Positions 29,747-41,060 of a stretch of DNA of 64,000 bases are shown piece by piece. This DNA comes from Picochlorum sp. 'celeri' (taxonomy: Eukaryota; Chlorophyta; Trebouxiophyceae). Numbering within the stretch: position 1 is the first letter of the stretch; each line of letters starts with the position of its first letter. The stretch spans positions 496,001-560,000 of the forward strand of contig JAACMV010000015.1 of the NCBI GenBank assembly GCA_010909725.1, in the 5' to 3' direction. The position numbers and the translations under genes were made by a program. The notes beneath the pieces are model-generated. The model was not told where the DNA came from, made no database searches, and saw only the letters and a program-made list of their open reading frames with translations.

Positions 29747-31462
29747 TTAGGATCCATAGCTCCAATGTCGCTTCACGATAATCATGATGAGAATAGCCAA
29801 GAGTCCAGCGACACCAGCAAACGCCGAGTACACGGGAATAGCATGCTTCAACACACACCCCTCGACATAGTACACATCAGGGAATATGGCACAGGAGGTG
29901 CTTGTATCACCATCACAGATGGGACTTCCATCGCTGCCAATGCTTTCCCCATTGGCACAGTAGTTGACTTGGCCAGATGGCGTGGCAATGAATGTCACTG
30001 CGCCAATCACAAGTGGGCCAGCAAAGCGTCCACCAGAAACAGCCATGTAATATATTCCCAAGAGCTTTCCGATATTCTCTCCAACAACATCTTGGTATTG
30101 CGAAATCTTTTTGGAGAAGAATGCTTCCAGGGATGGGAAGAATAGGACAATGGCAATGCCAAAAATGGCTGTGGATGCATAAAAGGTTCCGTCTGGCGGG
30201 ACTGACGTCTCTCCGCCGTATGGAATCACCAGCAAATAGACCACCATCATGAGCCAACTCGACACAATGACGATGATTCTCTCATCAAATATCTTTGGCA
30301 TGGCCTTGACTCCTGTGCGATATAGTACTGACCCAAAGACAGCACCAGCTCCTATGCCAATAAAGACCTTCCACTGACCCACTTGGTCAGTGATGTCATG
30401 GTATTGTCCAGCAAACAAAGCAAACAGGTTGGAATAATACCCAAACTGGAGAAAGACGGAGGCAAACGCAATGAACAACCATATTGCTACAAGGTGCTGG
30501 AATGTCCTTCTTCGTTCTGATTCACCCTTCTTCTCCACCATAGACTCGTCTTTATTCGCCAGATTTTCTCGCACATAATGTTCATTCTCATTCGACGGGT
30601 CCACAAACAAGAATGCTACAATACCAATCACGAGAACAATGATGAATACAGCCACCCATCCAGGAATGGTGTACCAATTAAACACCTTGAGTGTTGTGGA
30701 AGACGAGGAATTCACGCTCGGCAAACCGAGGAAGAGATACCCAATCCACGGTCCGAACATTCGAGCAAGCGTTTGAGAAACCCTGTAGGACACGAGCCGC
30801 GTTTGTCTCTGCTCCATGGTGGTTGTTGAAGCAATGTAGGAGCTCCCTAAAGACAATGCTGCAGCTCCAATTCCAGCCACAAGCCTTGCAATTAACATCA
30901 TATACCACGCATCTCCCAGATACGAGAATGCATAAATCAGATTACCGGCTCCATTGAACAGAAAGCACATCATGAGCAGTACTTTGTAGACACGAAACCT
31001 GTCACTCATAAACCCAAGACATGGTGCCGCCAGCAACGCTGTGAGATCGTATGACCCAAATGTTAGCCCGTAGAGCCGTTTGGGACCGTTCAAAACATAA
31101 TAAAATGTCTGAATACTCATCATAGCCGCCGTGAAATCAATGGCCAAAGCAAAACCACTGATCAACAAGGCATACCAACTGTTCCTCTTGCTCTTCCGGT
31201 TCTCTGCAGAGTTTGGTATGCCAGTCAGGAGAGGATCATTATCCACTGGAATCTTTGCAGAATCAGACAGCCAGTCCAGATTCTCCTCCTCCCCCTCCCC
31301 CTTTCCCTTTCCCTCCTGCGGTGCTGAATCATGACCACCCAAAGGGGGGTCTCCTTCAATATCGTCATCACCTGAAGGCCGGCTTGCAGGTGCCTCCTGA
31401 ACGGCCTGAGCCCTCTTTTTCTCCTCTACATATTTTTTAATCTTCTTATATGCATAAAACAT
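29747..31462 (-). CDS. Major facilitator superfamily transporter, MFSD8/CLN7-like
   Basis: Single exon, 571 residues. A ~95-residue charged cytosolic N-terminus (acidic, Gly-rich) precedes about 12 membrane spans in two halves separated by a charged loop (NEHYVRENLANKDESMVEKKG). The first loop GFMSDRFRVYKVLL contains the MFS motif A (G-x3-D-R-x-R). Motifs such as ARLVAGIGAAALSLGSSYIA resemble the SPX-MFS/MFSD8 group of organelle-membrane carriers. A cysteine-bearing lumenal loop (YCANGESIGSDGSPICDGD) lies before the last span. The substrate is not predictable. Confidence 0.75.
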   Translation of the reverse strand: MFYAYKKIKKYVEEKKRAQAVQEAPASRPSGDDDIEGDPPLGGHDSAPQEGKGKGEGEEENLDWLSDSAKIPVDNDPLLTGIPNSAENRKSKRNSWYALLISGFALAIDFTAAMMSIQTFYYVLNGPKRLYGLTFGSYDLTALLAAPCLGFMSDRFRVYKVLLMMCFLFNGAGNLIYAFSYLGDAWYMMLIARLVAGIGAAALSLGSSYIASTTTMEQRQTRLVSYRVSQTLARMFGPWIGYLFLGLPSVNSSSSTTLKVFNWYTIPGWVAVFIIVLVIGIVAFLFVDPSNENEHYVRENLANKDESMVEKKGESERRRTFQHLVAIWLFIAFASVFLQFGYYSNLFALFAGQYHDITDQVGQWKVFIGIGAGAVFGSVLYRTGVKAMPKIFDERIIVIVSSWLMMVVYLLVIPYGGETSVPPDGTFYASTAIFGIAIVLFFPSLEAFFSKKISQYQDVVGENIGKLLGIYYMAVSGGRFAGPLVIGAVTFIATPSGQVNYCANGESIGSDGSPICDGDTSTSCAIFPDVYYVEGCVLKHAIPVYSAFAGVAGLLAILIMIIVKRHWSYGS

Positions 31463-32115
31463 GGATTTTTATGTAGGGTGTGTCAATAGATACAAGAATA
31501 GAGAAAACTTTGCAAAAAGAGATTTGTCCAAGGTATCTTGGCTCCTTCAGTTTCGTTCTTGGGTTGAGTTTATACAAGAAAAAAGATAGTAGTAGCAATT
31601 CTTAAACTAATTTCAGACCAATTGGCGAAAACCCAGCATCAGGAAGTACCATTTCCTTGTTACTGCTGACTAGGCATCGCGATGCAGTCGACATGGCGCG
31701 TCCCCCATGTCCAGATAGACCGATATGAACCATGAATGGATTCATTTGACCGTACATTATTTTTGGTATTCCGTATTTAGATATATATAGAAAAGAGACT
31801 CCTGTCAAAGGTGGCGCCTAAACTAACCGTTGACGATCAAGGCACCGGGCAACGATCCTCGCCATCTTGGACTCTCAGTGGCCCTCTGCACCTTTACTTT
31901 TTCCAATTTATATATATAGTGGCCAATATATTTGCCCTTGGCTTGGATCTACGTGTGAGGATCATGTATCGCATTTCATTTGACCAACATTTCTCAATTC
32001 CTTTCGTTCGCTAGAGTTCTTTTTGATTTTTGAATTCGGGCTGGATCACAGACATCCACCATTTTGTTGATATAAATACATCTCTAGGTACATACGCTAA
32101 AGGAACGAGGGCTGG
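31463..32115. other. Divergent intergenic region MFS / MUN-like gene, with a doubtful small ORF
   Basis: About 650 bp. A minus-strand ORF 31757-31602 (51 codons, starting MYGQMNPFMVHIGLSGHG) follows a TATA-like ATATATATCT and is the only candidate gene; it matches no family I know. The block CGCCATCTTGGA (rc of a YY1-like AAGATGGCG) lies near 31860 and recurs at 52819-52833. Confidence 0.3.
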
Positions 32116-35100
32116 ATGTTTCGTGGGACAAAGGTGGTTGACGAGGTGGATTTTGGCGGTAGCATTTTGCATCGAGGGCTCATTGTTGCTCATCCTGAGC
32201 ATAGACGTGATCATGATAATGATAGTTCAAGTGCGAGTTCACCAGTGAGACACCGCTCCAGTCGGAAGGATAGAATTGGTGGTGGAATGGCTACGAATCT
32301 GCAGGAAGGAGATTTGTACTATAGGGAGGCCCGGCATGAGGCCGATGATGCGACGCATACCTATCAGACTGCTCTAGAGGATGTCAGTGATGGTAGGAGA
32401 GTGTGGAATGATGCTTGGCATGCTGAAAAGTTGAGAAAGAGTGGCTTTCCTGCACTCTCTGCAAAGGGTGGGCAGGGTGCTGTGACAATGACGAGAAGGC
32501 AGGCGTGGGTTCGGTTTTTGGCATTGGATGCGTGCAAAGATCTTTGTATTGATGCTTTAGTTCATGGTGGTGAGGAGGGTAGTACTGCGCGAGGGTTTTT
32601 GGAAGAGGGCTGTCGATTGCTCAAGGATGGATTAGGTGTGAGGAAGCTGCTGCTGGAGCAAGGTCAGAATGTGAATATTTTCTGGGATGATGTGGAGCAG
32701 CAGCAGGCGCAGCGATTGGTCATGGTTGGTAAAGGCGCACCAAAACAGAATGTAGAGAGGAAAGAAAAAGTTGTGCGGAACAAAGATACCATCAAATCCT
32801 TTCGGGAGCCTGATGTGTCAATGGCACAGGAGCATCTTGCATACTATGACTGGCGTGTTCCTTGCGTGGAAGTCAAAGTGCTGAGGATTGTTGGAGCTCC
32901 TTTCTTGGAAAGTTTTGAGCGTGATTCGTCCACAGATACATCTCCAGCGAATTGTGTTGTGCAGACGCTTGCTCATGACAGGAAATCTTCCAGCATGGTT
33001 GGATCAACAGGAGGGGTGCTGTCTGGGGAAACTCTATATGTGTCGAATCAGTCGAACAAATCGGCCCATTCTTCGGTCAAGATTGATGTGTTTTCAATGG
33101 ATAGAAAATTGCTTGCATGTGGCTCTGTTATGATTTCTGAACTTCAGAGGTTGGCAGCACAATGTGATGCTCTGGGGCAAGAGCCCCCACCCAGTTTGCT
33201 CAAGCAATTAATCAAGCCGAGTGGATGGAAAAGGAAAGATTCTGGTGGATCCATGGTCTGGGTGAAGTTGACGGGGAACAATGGGTCCCCATCTGGTCAT
33301 ATCCTGTTGTCTGCAAAGGCTATACCTGGGGACCTGACAGCAGCAGGGGTTATGGGCCCAACATCCCAGGGGCACAGTGGAGGAGGAACCTCGGGCAATG
33401 CCCCTATATTGACGGAAACAGATATTGATGGAGCTTATAAACAAGATATTGGGACAGCATGGAAGAAGAATCCATTGGTGCAGCTTGATGATGGACACGC
33501 ATCATCACTTGAGAATTCCTTGAGTGAGGAGAAGGGTCTCATTGCGGCGACATTGCATGATGATGCGCCAAAGGGAAAAGATTCCTCAGCGGGATATCTT
33601 CAAATCAATGCGAGACATGTGTATAGTGCCCTTTTGGACTGCGCCCTGAGAGCTTCTGAATGTGATAGACCAGCATCGCCCTTGGAGCTCAAACCAGAAT
33701 GGTCCTGGCTTTTGAGAACATTTGCTGGAGGACATGGCATCCGGGAGGAATATGCAACATTATCGTATCTGCAATGGATATTAGAAAAGCATATTGTCAG
33801 ACCTAATTCGATGTGCTTTGAGGTGGTCACGGCAAAATACGGAGCCATTAAGCACGCTGACAATGGTCAACATGCATTGGAATCTCACGAGATTGCCATG
33901 TTCACCAACGTGCGGCAGGATATCAAAACTCTGTTGAACAAGGCCTTTGAAAATTATTATTCGTTGAAACAACAGTATGATGATGACGTGGGTGAAGAGT
34001 ACCTCTCGATCCGTGGTCCTCAAGCAGCAACTGTGTTGAGATCTGCATTCAAATTACTCAAACTTGTGCTTGCTGGAGATGAGCATAGTGCCATACAGTG
34101 GGCATCTGTACGATTCAAGAAGGCAGCAAACAAGAGATTCTATTCGATTTTGGCTGCAGTAGAGACTCAATTGGGCGAAGATGAGAGAGAACCAAAGAGA
34201 TACAAAAAATTGTGTGATCTCTGCCAAGCAATCATGGAAGAAGTTCGGGCGGATGAAGCCATACAAAACTCTGAGGCCTTCCCGAAAGATGTTTCACTTC
34301 CTTTCATAACATCGTTAGAGTACTGCAAAGGCTTGGCCGCTCATCTCAAGAGCGTGATTACGCGAAATCCACCTCAGAAGCCAACAGCATCAGCAATCAT
34401 GCTTGTGCAAGCAGTAGGTGGTCTGCAGGACTTTGTTGAAAGGCATGGGTATGTTGATGCAGGCATCCAGTTGAGTGCATATGACGTCTTCAGAGACTTT
34501 ATCATTCGATGGATAGCATCGAGCTCTGCAAGCCTGAAGAGAGGCATCCAAATTATTGATGACTCTGGTCCTCGTGAGATTAGCCAGTGGAAAGACCTGT
34601 ACGACAACGGAGGTAATATGGTTGTGCCATTCGCTGAGATTCTCATGAGAGAGTTACAGAAAGAGATGGAGGTGTATAGGCCTCTTTTGTGCTTCTGGCC
34701 TTGTTTTGCTGTTGAGGTGGAGGCAGCCTGTGTGGATGTCTTGCGCTCCGCAGTATCTGTAGCGTCTAGCCACTGTGGTCTCGTTCAAACAACTGAGCAC
34801 CAAAACAGCAGCAAGCGTCGTACATCTTGGAAATGGGCTGCCGTACGAGAGACTGCAAAGGATGGCAGCAGTGTTACAGAAGCCATCAGGAGTGGGACAA
34901 GCGTACCACAGGCACTGCTGATGAACACGTTGAGGCGACTATTGGCAGTCATTCCGCAGATGGAGTCATCTATATATTCTTGGTGTCAGGAGACGCCTCT
35001 GACGAAGTCACAAGCGAATGGACCAAGCCCACTGCGCCGAGAATCATTGGGAGCATTTTCTCCTGTGCATCACAAAGATAGGATTGCTCAAGAAGCCCCA

Positions 35101-35637
35101 ATGCTCGGAGTTCAATGGGCACAGCTTGTGAAAGAATTACGAACAGAATACTACGCCAGCATTACATTGACGGCAGAATCCATATCTCGCGCATTATCAT
35201 CATCCAGCCGCACATCAATTCACAGTGTGCTCAGCAGAGCTGGATTGGAAGCATCTGATTCTGCCATTGTGAGAAGAATTGAAAAAGCATTAGACCAAAC
35301 AGCTCCCACAATACAGATACTGTCCTCTGTTCTGGACAGCAGGGTTTTTGTGGCACTTGCAAGAGGCTTATGGGATTTGACCGCAAAGCAAATCCTGCAA
35401 TTTTCCGAGGAATTGAGAGAGGATGAGGGACACAGGGGTGGCCATGCATGGAGAGGAAGGCAGAATGCTGCTGCTGCTCTTTCTTGCGTCCAAAACTTTT
35501 ACAAGCATAAAATATCAAACTGTATGGGTAGCGATCTACAGCCAAAGGACCTTGCACCTCCTCAGCATTCGCAAAGAGCAAGTGCATTGCTTGCATCAAA
35601 CACAACAGAGCTTGACAAATCATTCGATGTTTACTAA
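32116..35637 (+). CDS. Large C2/MUN-like (UNC-13-type) protein, tentative
   Basis: Single exon, 1173 residues. After a basic Ser-rich N-terminus comes a helical segment (DLYYREARHEADDATHTYQT), then a C2-like beta-rich region (~255-390: CVEVKVLRIVGAPFLESFE, LYVSNQSNK...VKIDVF, GGSMVWVKLTG). The long C-terminal part is helical; VPQALLMNTLRRLLAVIPQM and LWDLTAKQILQFSEELRE followed by RGRQNAAAALSCVQNFYK and DLQPKDLAPPQ resemble the end of plant DUF810/MUN proteins (PATROL1 relatives), which act in vesicle tethering and exocytosis. No transmembrane span. The family call rests on recalled motifs. Its stop codon overlaps that of the capping enzyme by interlocking bases (35634-35637). Confidence 0.5.
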   Translation: MFRGTKVVDEVDFGGSILHRGLIVAHPEHRRDHDNDSSSASSPVRHRSSRKDRIGGGMATNLQEGDLYYREARHEADDATHTYQTALEDVSDGRRVWNDAWHAEKLRKSGFPALSAKGGQGAVTMTRRQAWVRFLALDACKDLCIDALVHGGEEGSTARGFLEEGCRLLKDGLGVRKLLLEQGQNVNIFWDDVEQQQAQRLVMVGKGAPKQNVERKEKVVRNKDTIKSFREPDVSMAQEHLAYYDWRVPCVEVKVLRIVGAPFLESFERDSSTDTSPANCVVQTLAHDRKSSSMVGSTGGVLSGETLYVSNQSNKSAHSSVKIDVFSMDRKLLACGSVMISELQRLAAQCDALGQEPPPSLLKQLIKPSGWKRKDSGGSMVWVKLTGNNGSPSGHILLSAKAIPGDLTAAGVMGPTSQGHSGGGTSGNAPILTETDIDGAYKQDIGTAWKKNPLVQLDDGHASSLENSLSEEKGLIAATLHDDAPKGKDSSAGYLQINARHVYSALLDCALRASECDRPASPLELKPEWSWLLRTFAGGHGIREEYATLSYLQWILEKHIVRPNSMCFEVVTAKYGAIKHADNGQHALESHEIAMFTNVRQDIKTLLNKAFENYYSLKQQYDDDVGEEYLSIRGPQAATVLRSAFKLLKLVLAGDEHSAIQWASVRFKKAANKRFYSILAAVETQLGEDEREPKRYKKLCDLCQAIMEEVRADEAIQNSEAFPKDVSLPFITSLEYCKGLAAHLKSVITRNPPQKPTASAIMLVQAVGGLQDFVERHGYVDAGIQLSAYDVFRDFIIRWIASSSASLKRGIQIIDDSGPREISQWKDLYDNGGNMVVPFAEILMRELQKEMEVYRPLLCFWPCFAVEVEAACVDVLRSAVSVASSHCGLVQTTEHQNSSKRRTSWKWAAVRETAKDGSSVTEAIRSGTSVPQALLMNTLRRLLAVIPQMESSIYSWCQETPLTKSQANGPSPLRRESLGAFSPVHHKDRIAQEAPMLGVQWAQLVKELRTEYYASITLTAESISRALSSSSRTSIHSVLSRAGLEASDSAIVRRIEKALDQTAPTIQILSSVLDSRVFVALARGLWDLTAKQILQFSEELREDEGHRGGHAWRGRQNAAAALSCVQNFYKHKISNCMGSDLQPKDLAPPQHSQRASALLASNTTELDKSFDVY

Positions 35638-37775
35638 TTGTGGGTATGTTTGTTTCCTTCCCGATATATATCTGATTTCAAAGACGATTCTATAGCTTGT
35701 AATAAATCTTCCTCGCGGATATCATCCTGAATCGATGCCCAAACCTTATGATACACTGCTTCTGCATTGGGCAGTGCCTTATCCCTTCTGTCTCTCATAA
35801 AGTGCCACGACTGACTCTCCTTGTCCCAGGTACACTCAATTATCTTCCCATCATACGCCAAATGACTTTCTCCTTCAGGAAACGTTACTTTGGCACCTTC
35901 AAGATCTTTAACAACAGCAGCACCATGTTTGGTTGGATGAAGCAACTGTAGATGCAGGGTTCCACCAGGCCCAATCCTCAATTTGAAATCCACAGAGTTC
36001 ATATGCGCAAATTTCCATTTCAACAACTCATGACATGTTAATGGTACATATGGATCATCATAAGGCTGTAAAATCAATCCATCTGCCTCATGAGAGAGGT
36101 CTCTGGGAATCACATTCTCAATAACCTGCTTTGATTGAGAGAGATGCCAAAACAACTTCTTTCGGAATCTAAACGCTTCTTTGCCATACTCATACCTCAT
36201 TTTCCAATTTCCATTCGATATTTCTTCCATTTCTTTCCTTCTTGGGTGATCAACAAATGTATCAATGAATGTCCATCGCTCCTTCCATGGATGCCTGGTG
36301 ACAATTTCGCCATTAATAACCAAGATGTCATATGCCAGAAACCGCCTCGTCTTCTTGCCAGTCACCAAATCCTCATCTACAATCATCTCTCCATCTAAAA
36401 TTGTTCCCTGATGCAGTCCTCCTATCGGAGCTTTAGGCTGAGGATCATTCTTCCCTCTCCGAGGGAGAGGGCTAGGCCACCTCATCTGCACCCGCCGAAC
36501 AGCATTACTCCTATCAATCAAATACGTCCCCGCTCTGTGCAACAAAATCAAATACCTCGTCCCATCAGCTTTCCACGTCACCCAATATCGTCTCTCGGAG
36601 AGTAAATGTAAATTTGATCGAGCAAGAGACACTGGTTGAGATCCAGGAAACATGGCCCCCTCTCCATGAACACACTCTCTACCCAACACATACTGCATCA
36701 GCAGACCCCGAACCCAGTTCGCTTCACTCTCACACACCGCCTCCCCAATAATATCATCATGGCTCAAATGCATTCCTTCGCATGTCTCTTCAAGACCCTC
36801 ATCGGCATTGTCCTCCTCGTCCTCATCATCGTCGTCACCACCCTTCCACTCAGGCACACCAACATGAGGGAAATTCGCCGGCATTTTCATATGATAATAC
36901 CGAAACAGATGACGAATATAATACATCTTATAAATTCCAGGACTTCGTGCATCAGAAAACATTTTCAGCGCCTTTTCCACAGTCGTCGTCTCATTGCTCA
37001 ATATCCTCATCAAATGAGACACAATCATAAACCCACTCCTGTTGAACCCATGCGTGCAATGAACAAGAATATATCCCGCTGGATTCGAATTTATATACGA
37101 CTGCACCTCAAACACAAAATCATTGACAGCCTGAGCAGCAGGCACTTCCCCTCGACCGCGATTAGGAATCTTCAAATGATAAAACCCAGCATCCTCCCAC
37201 GCTTGGCGTCGATAATACCTATTGCTATTCGTCAAGTCAATAACCATTGAACACTGGGCAGGCACCTGAACCTGCACTCCATTCTGATCCACCATCGGAA
37301 TTTTCACATCTTGTAATATACGTCTAGCCTCCTGGATAGCATCTTCAACATTAAACCGATCCTCTGGATTTGGAATGAGGCTGTTGAAAGCTGCTCCCAA
37401 TGGAACCTTCATGGGGATAAACCTCCATATCGGTTTACCCATTTTCGGACATGCGATCCACCCTGCTGGCATTCCACTCGAATCCAATTCCTCATCAACA
37501 GCATCATGGATCCCTGCTTCTGGGACCAATGCCTGCAATACAATATCCACAAGGTATCACTGGGTGCAACACACACAGAGAAAAAGAAGAGGAAGAGGAA
37601 GAAGAAAAAGGACACCCATGAACCCATACTGCAGTGCAATAGAAAAGACACAAACCTCTTCATATTCCACCACATCTCTCGTTCTTTTATTCCCATCTGC
37701 CTCTGCTCTCTCTTGACTAGGTGAATGGTCCCTTTTCTTCGCTCGTTCGGTTCCATTCTCTTCTCCACCAACCAT
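35634..37775 (-). CDS. RNGTT: mRNA capping enzyme, triphosphatase-guanylyltransferase (2 exons)
   Basis: Bifunctional enzyme that adds the 5' cap to Pol II transcripts. Exon 1 37775-37656 (40 codons, charged) and exon 2 37532-35634 join in phase 0 across a 123-bp intron (GTTTG...TGCAG), giving 672 residues. The N-terminal domain is a cysteine-phosphatase-type RNA triphosphatase with VHCTHGFNRSG. After an acidic linker (GGDDDDEDEEDN) the guanylyltransferase begins: lysine nucleophile in WKADGTRYLILL, then LDGEMIVDE, and the OB-fold (HEADGLILQPYDDPYVP, LLKWKF). The metazoan/plant-type fusion, not the fungal two-protein form. The last residues (NKHTHN) run into the neighbouring gene. Confidence 0.95.
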
Positions 37776-38167
37776 GGCTCATCGATTGACTGTTAATTCC
37801 ATAGATTAAAATTTTAAATACATCTATTGAGGGTTTGCATCGATGCTATACCAAAATCTGGACACTGTCCTTAAAAAAATAACAGTACGAAACTCTGTAT
37901 TAAAAACATTTAAAAATCAGGTTCACTTTCCCATGGTACAAGGTCCTGATTGTGGCTGGATACTCCAGATATATGTATATTTGGTGATCATGTCACCCAT
38001 ATAATACAAGAACGTACGCGGTCTCTGCTTTTGTGTAATAATCTTGGATCGTTGCATGCCATTGCACAGAGTTTGCATGTGCAATTAGAACAAACGTATT
38101 CTCCATCCTATCTGCTCGCATTATCATTTCTTAATACATATATATATCAGTATATAATCATTTCATA
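37776..38167. other. Divergent promoter, capping enzyme / RBM28
   Basis: About 390 bp, AT-rich, with ATATATATA runs just upstream of the RBM28 start and AAATTTTAAAT-like blocks upstream of the capping enzyme. I see no gene or repeated motif. Confidence 0.5.
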
Positions 38168-40870
38168 ATGGATGGGGATGCTTCTGGGGTGAAAGAGGAG
38201 GACAAGAGGACAGTGTTTGTGAGGGGGCTGGCTTTTTCTGTTGGTGATGATGAATTGACAGAGGCGTTCAGTGCCATTGGTCCAGTGAAACATGCTTTTA
38301 CAGTAAAGAAGAAGGAGAGTCAGACGAAACATAAGGGATTTGGATTTGTGCAGTTTGCGTTGGAGGAGGATGCGGTGAGGGCTATTCAAGAGCTTGGTGG
38401 GACACGGTTGGCTGGGAGGGTGTTGAAGCTTGAGAGTGCTCACAAACGAGCGTCATTTGAGGAGCGCAAGTCTATTAAAAAGTCTTTGAATGAAAATAAA
38501 GACAAGAAGGAAGACGAGGCTCCTGTGAAACGACAGTATCCTGTGGAAGAGAGCAAGAAGAAGCATAATTTGGTCAAGACTGTTGCGGTCGGTGGTCTGG
38601 GGCCGAATGATATTGATGGGGCTGTTGCGTTGGCAAAGTCTCTTGGAACTGTTGAGGAGGTTGTGGATCCCGCACCGTCGTCTATTGTGAGACAGTATCA
38701 TTTGGAGCAGGATGGTTGTTCTGGCTCTGTGATTCTTGTACAGTATGAAACTGTGAAGCAGGCATTACATGCGATGAAAGAGTTGCATGGGTCAGAGAGA
38801 CGGTTGGGTCCAGGGAAAAAATCGCCGAGTATTGTTCTGTGGGCTCGCCAAGTGTCTGGTGAAGGGAAACATTTGAAAAAGTGGAGGGTGGTTGTGAGAA
38901 ACATACCATTCAATGTGACGGAGCAGGATCTTCGTATGGCGTTCAAAGACTGCGGCGCTTTGTGGGAGGTTACTATCCCTAGAAATGCTGATGGCCATTC
39001 TCGGGGTTTTGCATTCGTAGGATTTACATCAAAGGCTGATACTGAAAAGGCCATCGCTCGGGTGAATGCTACTGATATAGCTGGTAGGACAGTCGCTGTT
39101 GATTGGGCCGTCTCCAAGAGAGACTATCAGTCAAAAGAAGCTGACACAAAGGCGGTAGCACCAGTATCATCGGATAATGATGATGATGATGCTTCAGAGA
39201 GGCGTATTAAACCAGGACAGGAGCTGGAAGAAGAAGAAGAGGAAGAGGCTGCTCTTGTCGACCCAGAAAAGGAAAAGAGTATTGTCAACAATGTCTTGGA
39301 TAGTATTTTAAATGCAGAGGAGGAAGTCAGAGATGATGAAATGACATCAGCATCTGATGAGAGCTCTGGTCCATCCTCATCGCATGATGACTCTGCAACC
39401 ACTTCATCATCATCTGAAGAAGACGATGATGATGATGAGCTCAAAACAAAAGGGGAAGAAGAAGAAGAAGAAGAAGAAGAAGAAATAGATCATAAAGGGC
39501 ATAGCGCAGTAGAGGAACTGAACAAGAAGGCAGAACAATTGCAACGCGCCTTGACACAAGGCAAAGAAAAGAAAGAATACCATGTAGAACCTGGAGCCAC
39601 AGTTTTTATCAGAAACATTCCAGTAGATGCAACGCAAAAAACAGTGTTTTTGGCCATGAAAAAGTTTGGATTCGTCCAATCCACACGACTTGTCCTCAAC
39701 AAGTCCACGAGAAAGCCCAAGGGAACTGCTTTTGTCGATTTCAAATCAGTTGAATGTGCAGAAAAAGCTGCCGAGGCGTCCCGTAAAGCGAAAGAAAAGA
39801 CAGGACCACCAGTTATTATCGCCGGTATGCCTGTAGAAATTCACATTGCCTTGGGAGGGGATGATATTCGAAACCTCGCCATCCAAAAGAAACAGGAAGG
39901 CGCTGGAGACCGGCGCAACATCTACCTGTCAAAGGAAGGAACCGTAGCAATCGGAAGCGCTGCATGGAATGAATTATCGGCATCTGACAAATCAAAGAGA
40001 GCAAGAGCCATGGAAGAAGCAGAGCTCAAGCTCAAGAGCCCCAACTTTTCCGTCTCGGCAACCAGGCTCAATGTGAGAAACGTTCCAAAATCATGGGATG
40101 AAGACCGCCTGAAGAAACTCTTCATCGACGCCGTCAAAAGACGAGCGACCAAAGAGAACCCAAAGGTAGTCCAGGCCAAAATTTTGAGAGAAAAGAGTAC
40201 TGAATCCTTGGGACCTAGCAAAGGTATTGCGTTCATAGAGTTCAAATCCCATGACCATTCCCTCTGTGCCCTTCGAGAGCTCAACAACAACCCAGATATA
40301 TGGGGGAAAGATCATCGACCTATAGTAGAATTCGCCATAGATAATGTTCAGGTATTGAAAAAGAGAGAAGCTATGCTCGACAGGCAAAAGAGGAAGAGGG
40401 CAGAAGAAGACAACGGAGTCTCAAAGTCTGAGAACAAGGCTACTACCCCTTCCACTCGTGCCGCAAAGGCGGCAGCAAAACCAACCAAGCCGGGAGAAGA
40501 TCCTCCAAAATCGAAGCGAAAACTTCGTATGGAGCGAAGAAGCATGCTTAAACAGCGCCAGAGGGCCATGCAGGGCAAAAACTCCACCCAGCAGGAGCAG
40601 GATGAGAGCAAGACAAAATCCCAGCGCCGCAGAGAACTCAGAAAGAGAAAAAAGGACACAGACATCCTCACCGCCCTCGCCTCCTCCGGCGTGGACGACA
40701 ACAGCACAAAGAAGAAGAAGAAGAAAAAGAAGAGTGACATGGATGCTGTTGAGCACCTGGCTGCCAAACGAATGAAGGCCTTTACCACAACCGCAGCTTC
40801 AAAAAAGAAATCTGCTGCTGCTGCTGCTGCTGCTCCAGCCTCAAAGCGATGGTTTGAGCAAGACTCGTAA
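38168..40870 (+). CDS. RBM28: Nucleolar multi-RRM protein RBM28/NOP4
   Basis: Single exon, 900 residues. Needed for 60S ribosomal subunit assembly in yeast (Nop4). RRM blocks: ~14-95 (TVFVRGLAFSVGDDELTEAF, KGFGFVQF), a degenerate one ~135-230, ~240-325 (WRVVVRNIPFNVTEQDL, RGFAFVGF), ~478-570 (TVFIRNIPVDATQKTVFLAM, KGTAFVDF) and ~632-730 (RLNVRNVPKSWDEDRLKKLF, KGIAFIEF). An acidic/serine region (~350-440) separates the third and fourth, as in yeast Nop4. The C-terminus is lysine-rich (KRKLRMERRSMLKQRQRA, then a KKKKKKKK run), typical of nucleolar proteins, and ends with an alanine run. GAA and GCT repeats in the DNA explain long antisense frames. Confidence 0.93.
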   Translation: MDGDASGVKEEDKRTVFVRGLAFSVGDDELTEAFSAIGPVKHAFTVKKKESQTKHKGFGFVQFALEEDAVRAIQELGGTRLAGRVLKLESAHKRASFEERKSIKKSLNENKDKKEDEAPVKRQYPVEESKKKHNLVKTVAVGGLGPNDIDGAVALAKSLGTVEEVVDPAPSSIVRQYHLEQDGCSGSVILVQYETVKQALHAMKELHGSERRLGPGKKSPSIVLWARQVSGEGKHLKKWRVVVRNIPFNVTEQDLRMAFKDCGALWEVTIPRNADGHSRGFAFVGFTSKADTEKAIARVNATDIAGRTVAVDWAVSKRDYQSKEADTKAVAPVSSDNDDDDASERRIKPGQELEEEEEEEAALVDPEKEKSIVNNVLDSILNAEEEVRDDEMTSASDESSGPSSSHDDSATTSSSSEEDDDDDELKTKGEEEEEEEEEEIDHKGHSAVEELNKKAEQLQRALTQGKEKKEYHVEPGATVFIRNIPVDATQKTVFLAMKKFGFVQSTRLVLNKSTRKPKGTAFVDFKSVECAEKAAEASRKAKEKTGPPVIIAGMPVEIHIALGGDDIRNLAIQKKQEGAGDRRNIYLSKEGTVAIGSAAWNELSASDKSKRARAMEEAELKLKSPNFSVSATRLNVRNVPKSWDEDRLKKLFIDAVKRRATKENPKVVQAKILREKSTESLGPSKGIAFIEFKSHDHSLCALRELNNNPDIWGKDHRPIVEFAIDNVQVLKKREAMLDRQKRKRAEEDNGVSKSENKATTPSTRAAKAAAKPTKPGEDPPKSKRKLRMERRSMLKQRQRAMQGKNSTQQEQDESKTKSQRRRELRKRKKDTDILTALASSGVDDNSTKKKKKKKKSDMDAVEHLAAKRMKAFTTTAASKKKSAAAAAAAPASKRWFEQDS

Positions 40871-41060
40871 CCATCATCTTACCTGATCCCTATTCTCATA
40901 ACAATATTTTAATAGTAGTAATATAAAATTGTTCAGATCTGTCAGAAAAAGGATAGTAGCGGGAGGATGTTTTAAACGACTTCTTCAGAAATCGTCAGAA
41001 ACAAACACTTCAGCAGCGAGTCTTCTTTCATCCACATAGGACTAGTATCACATATCTAGT

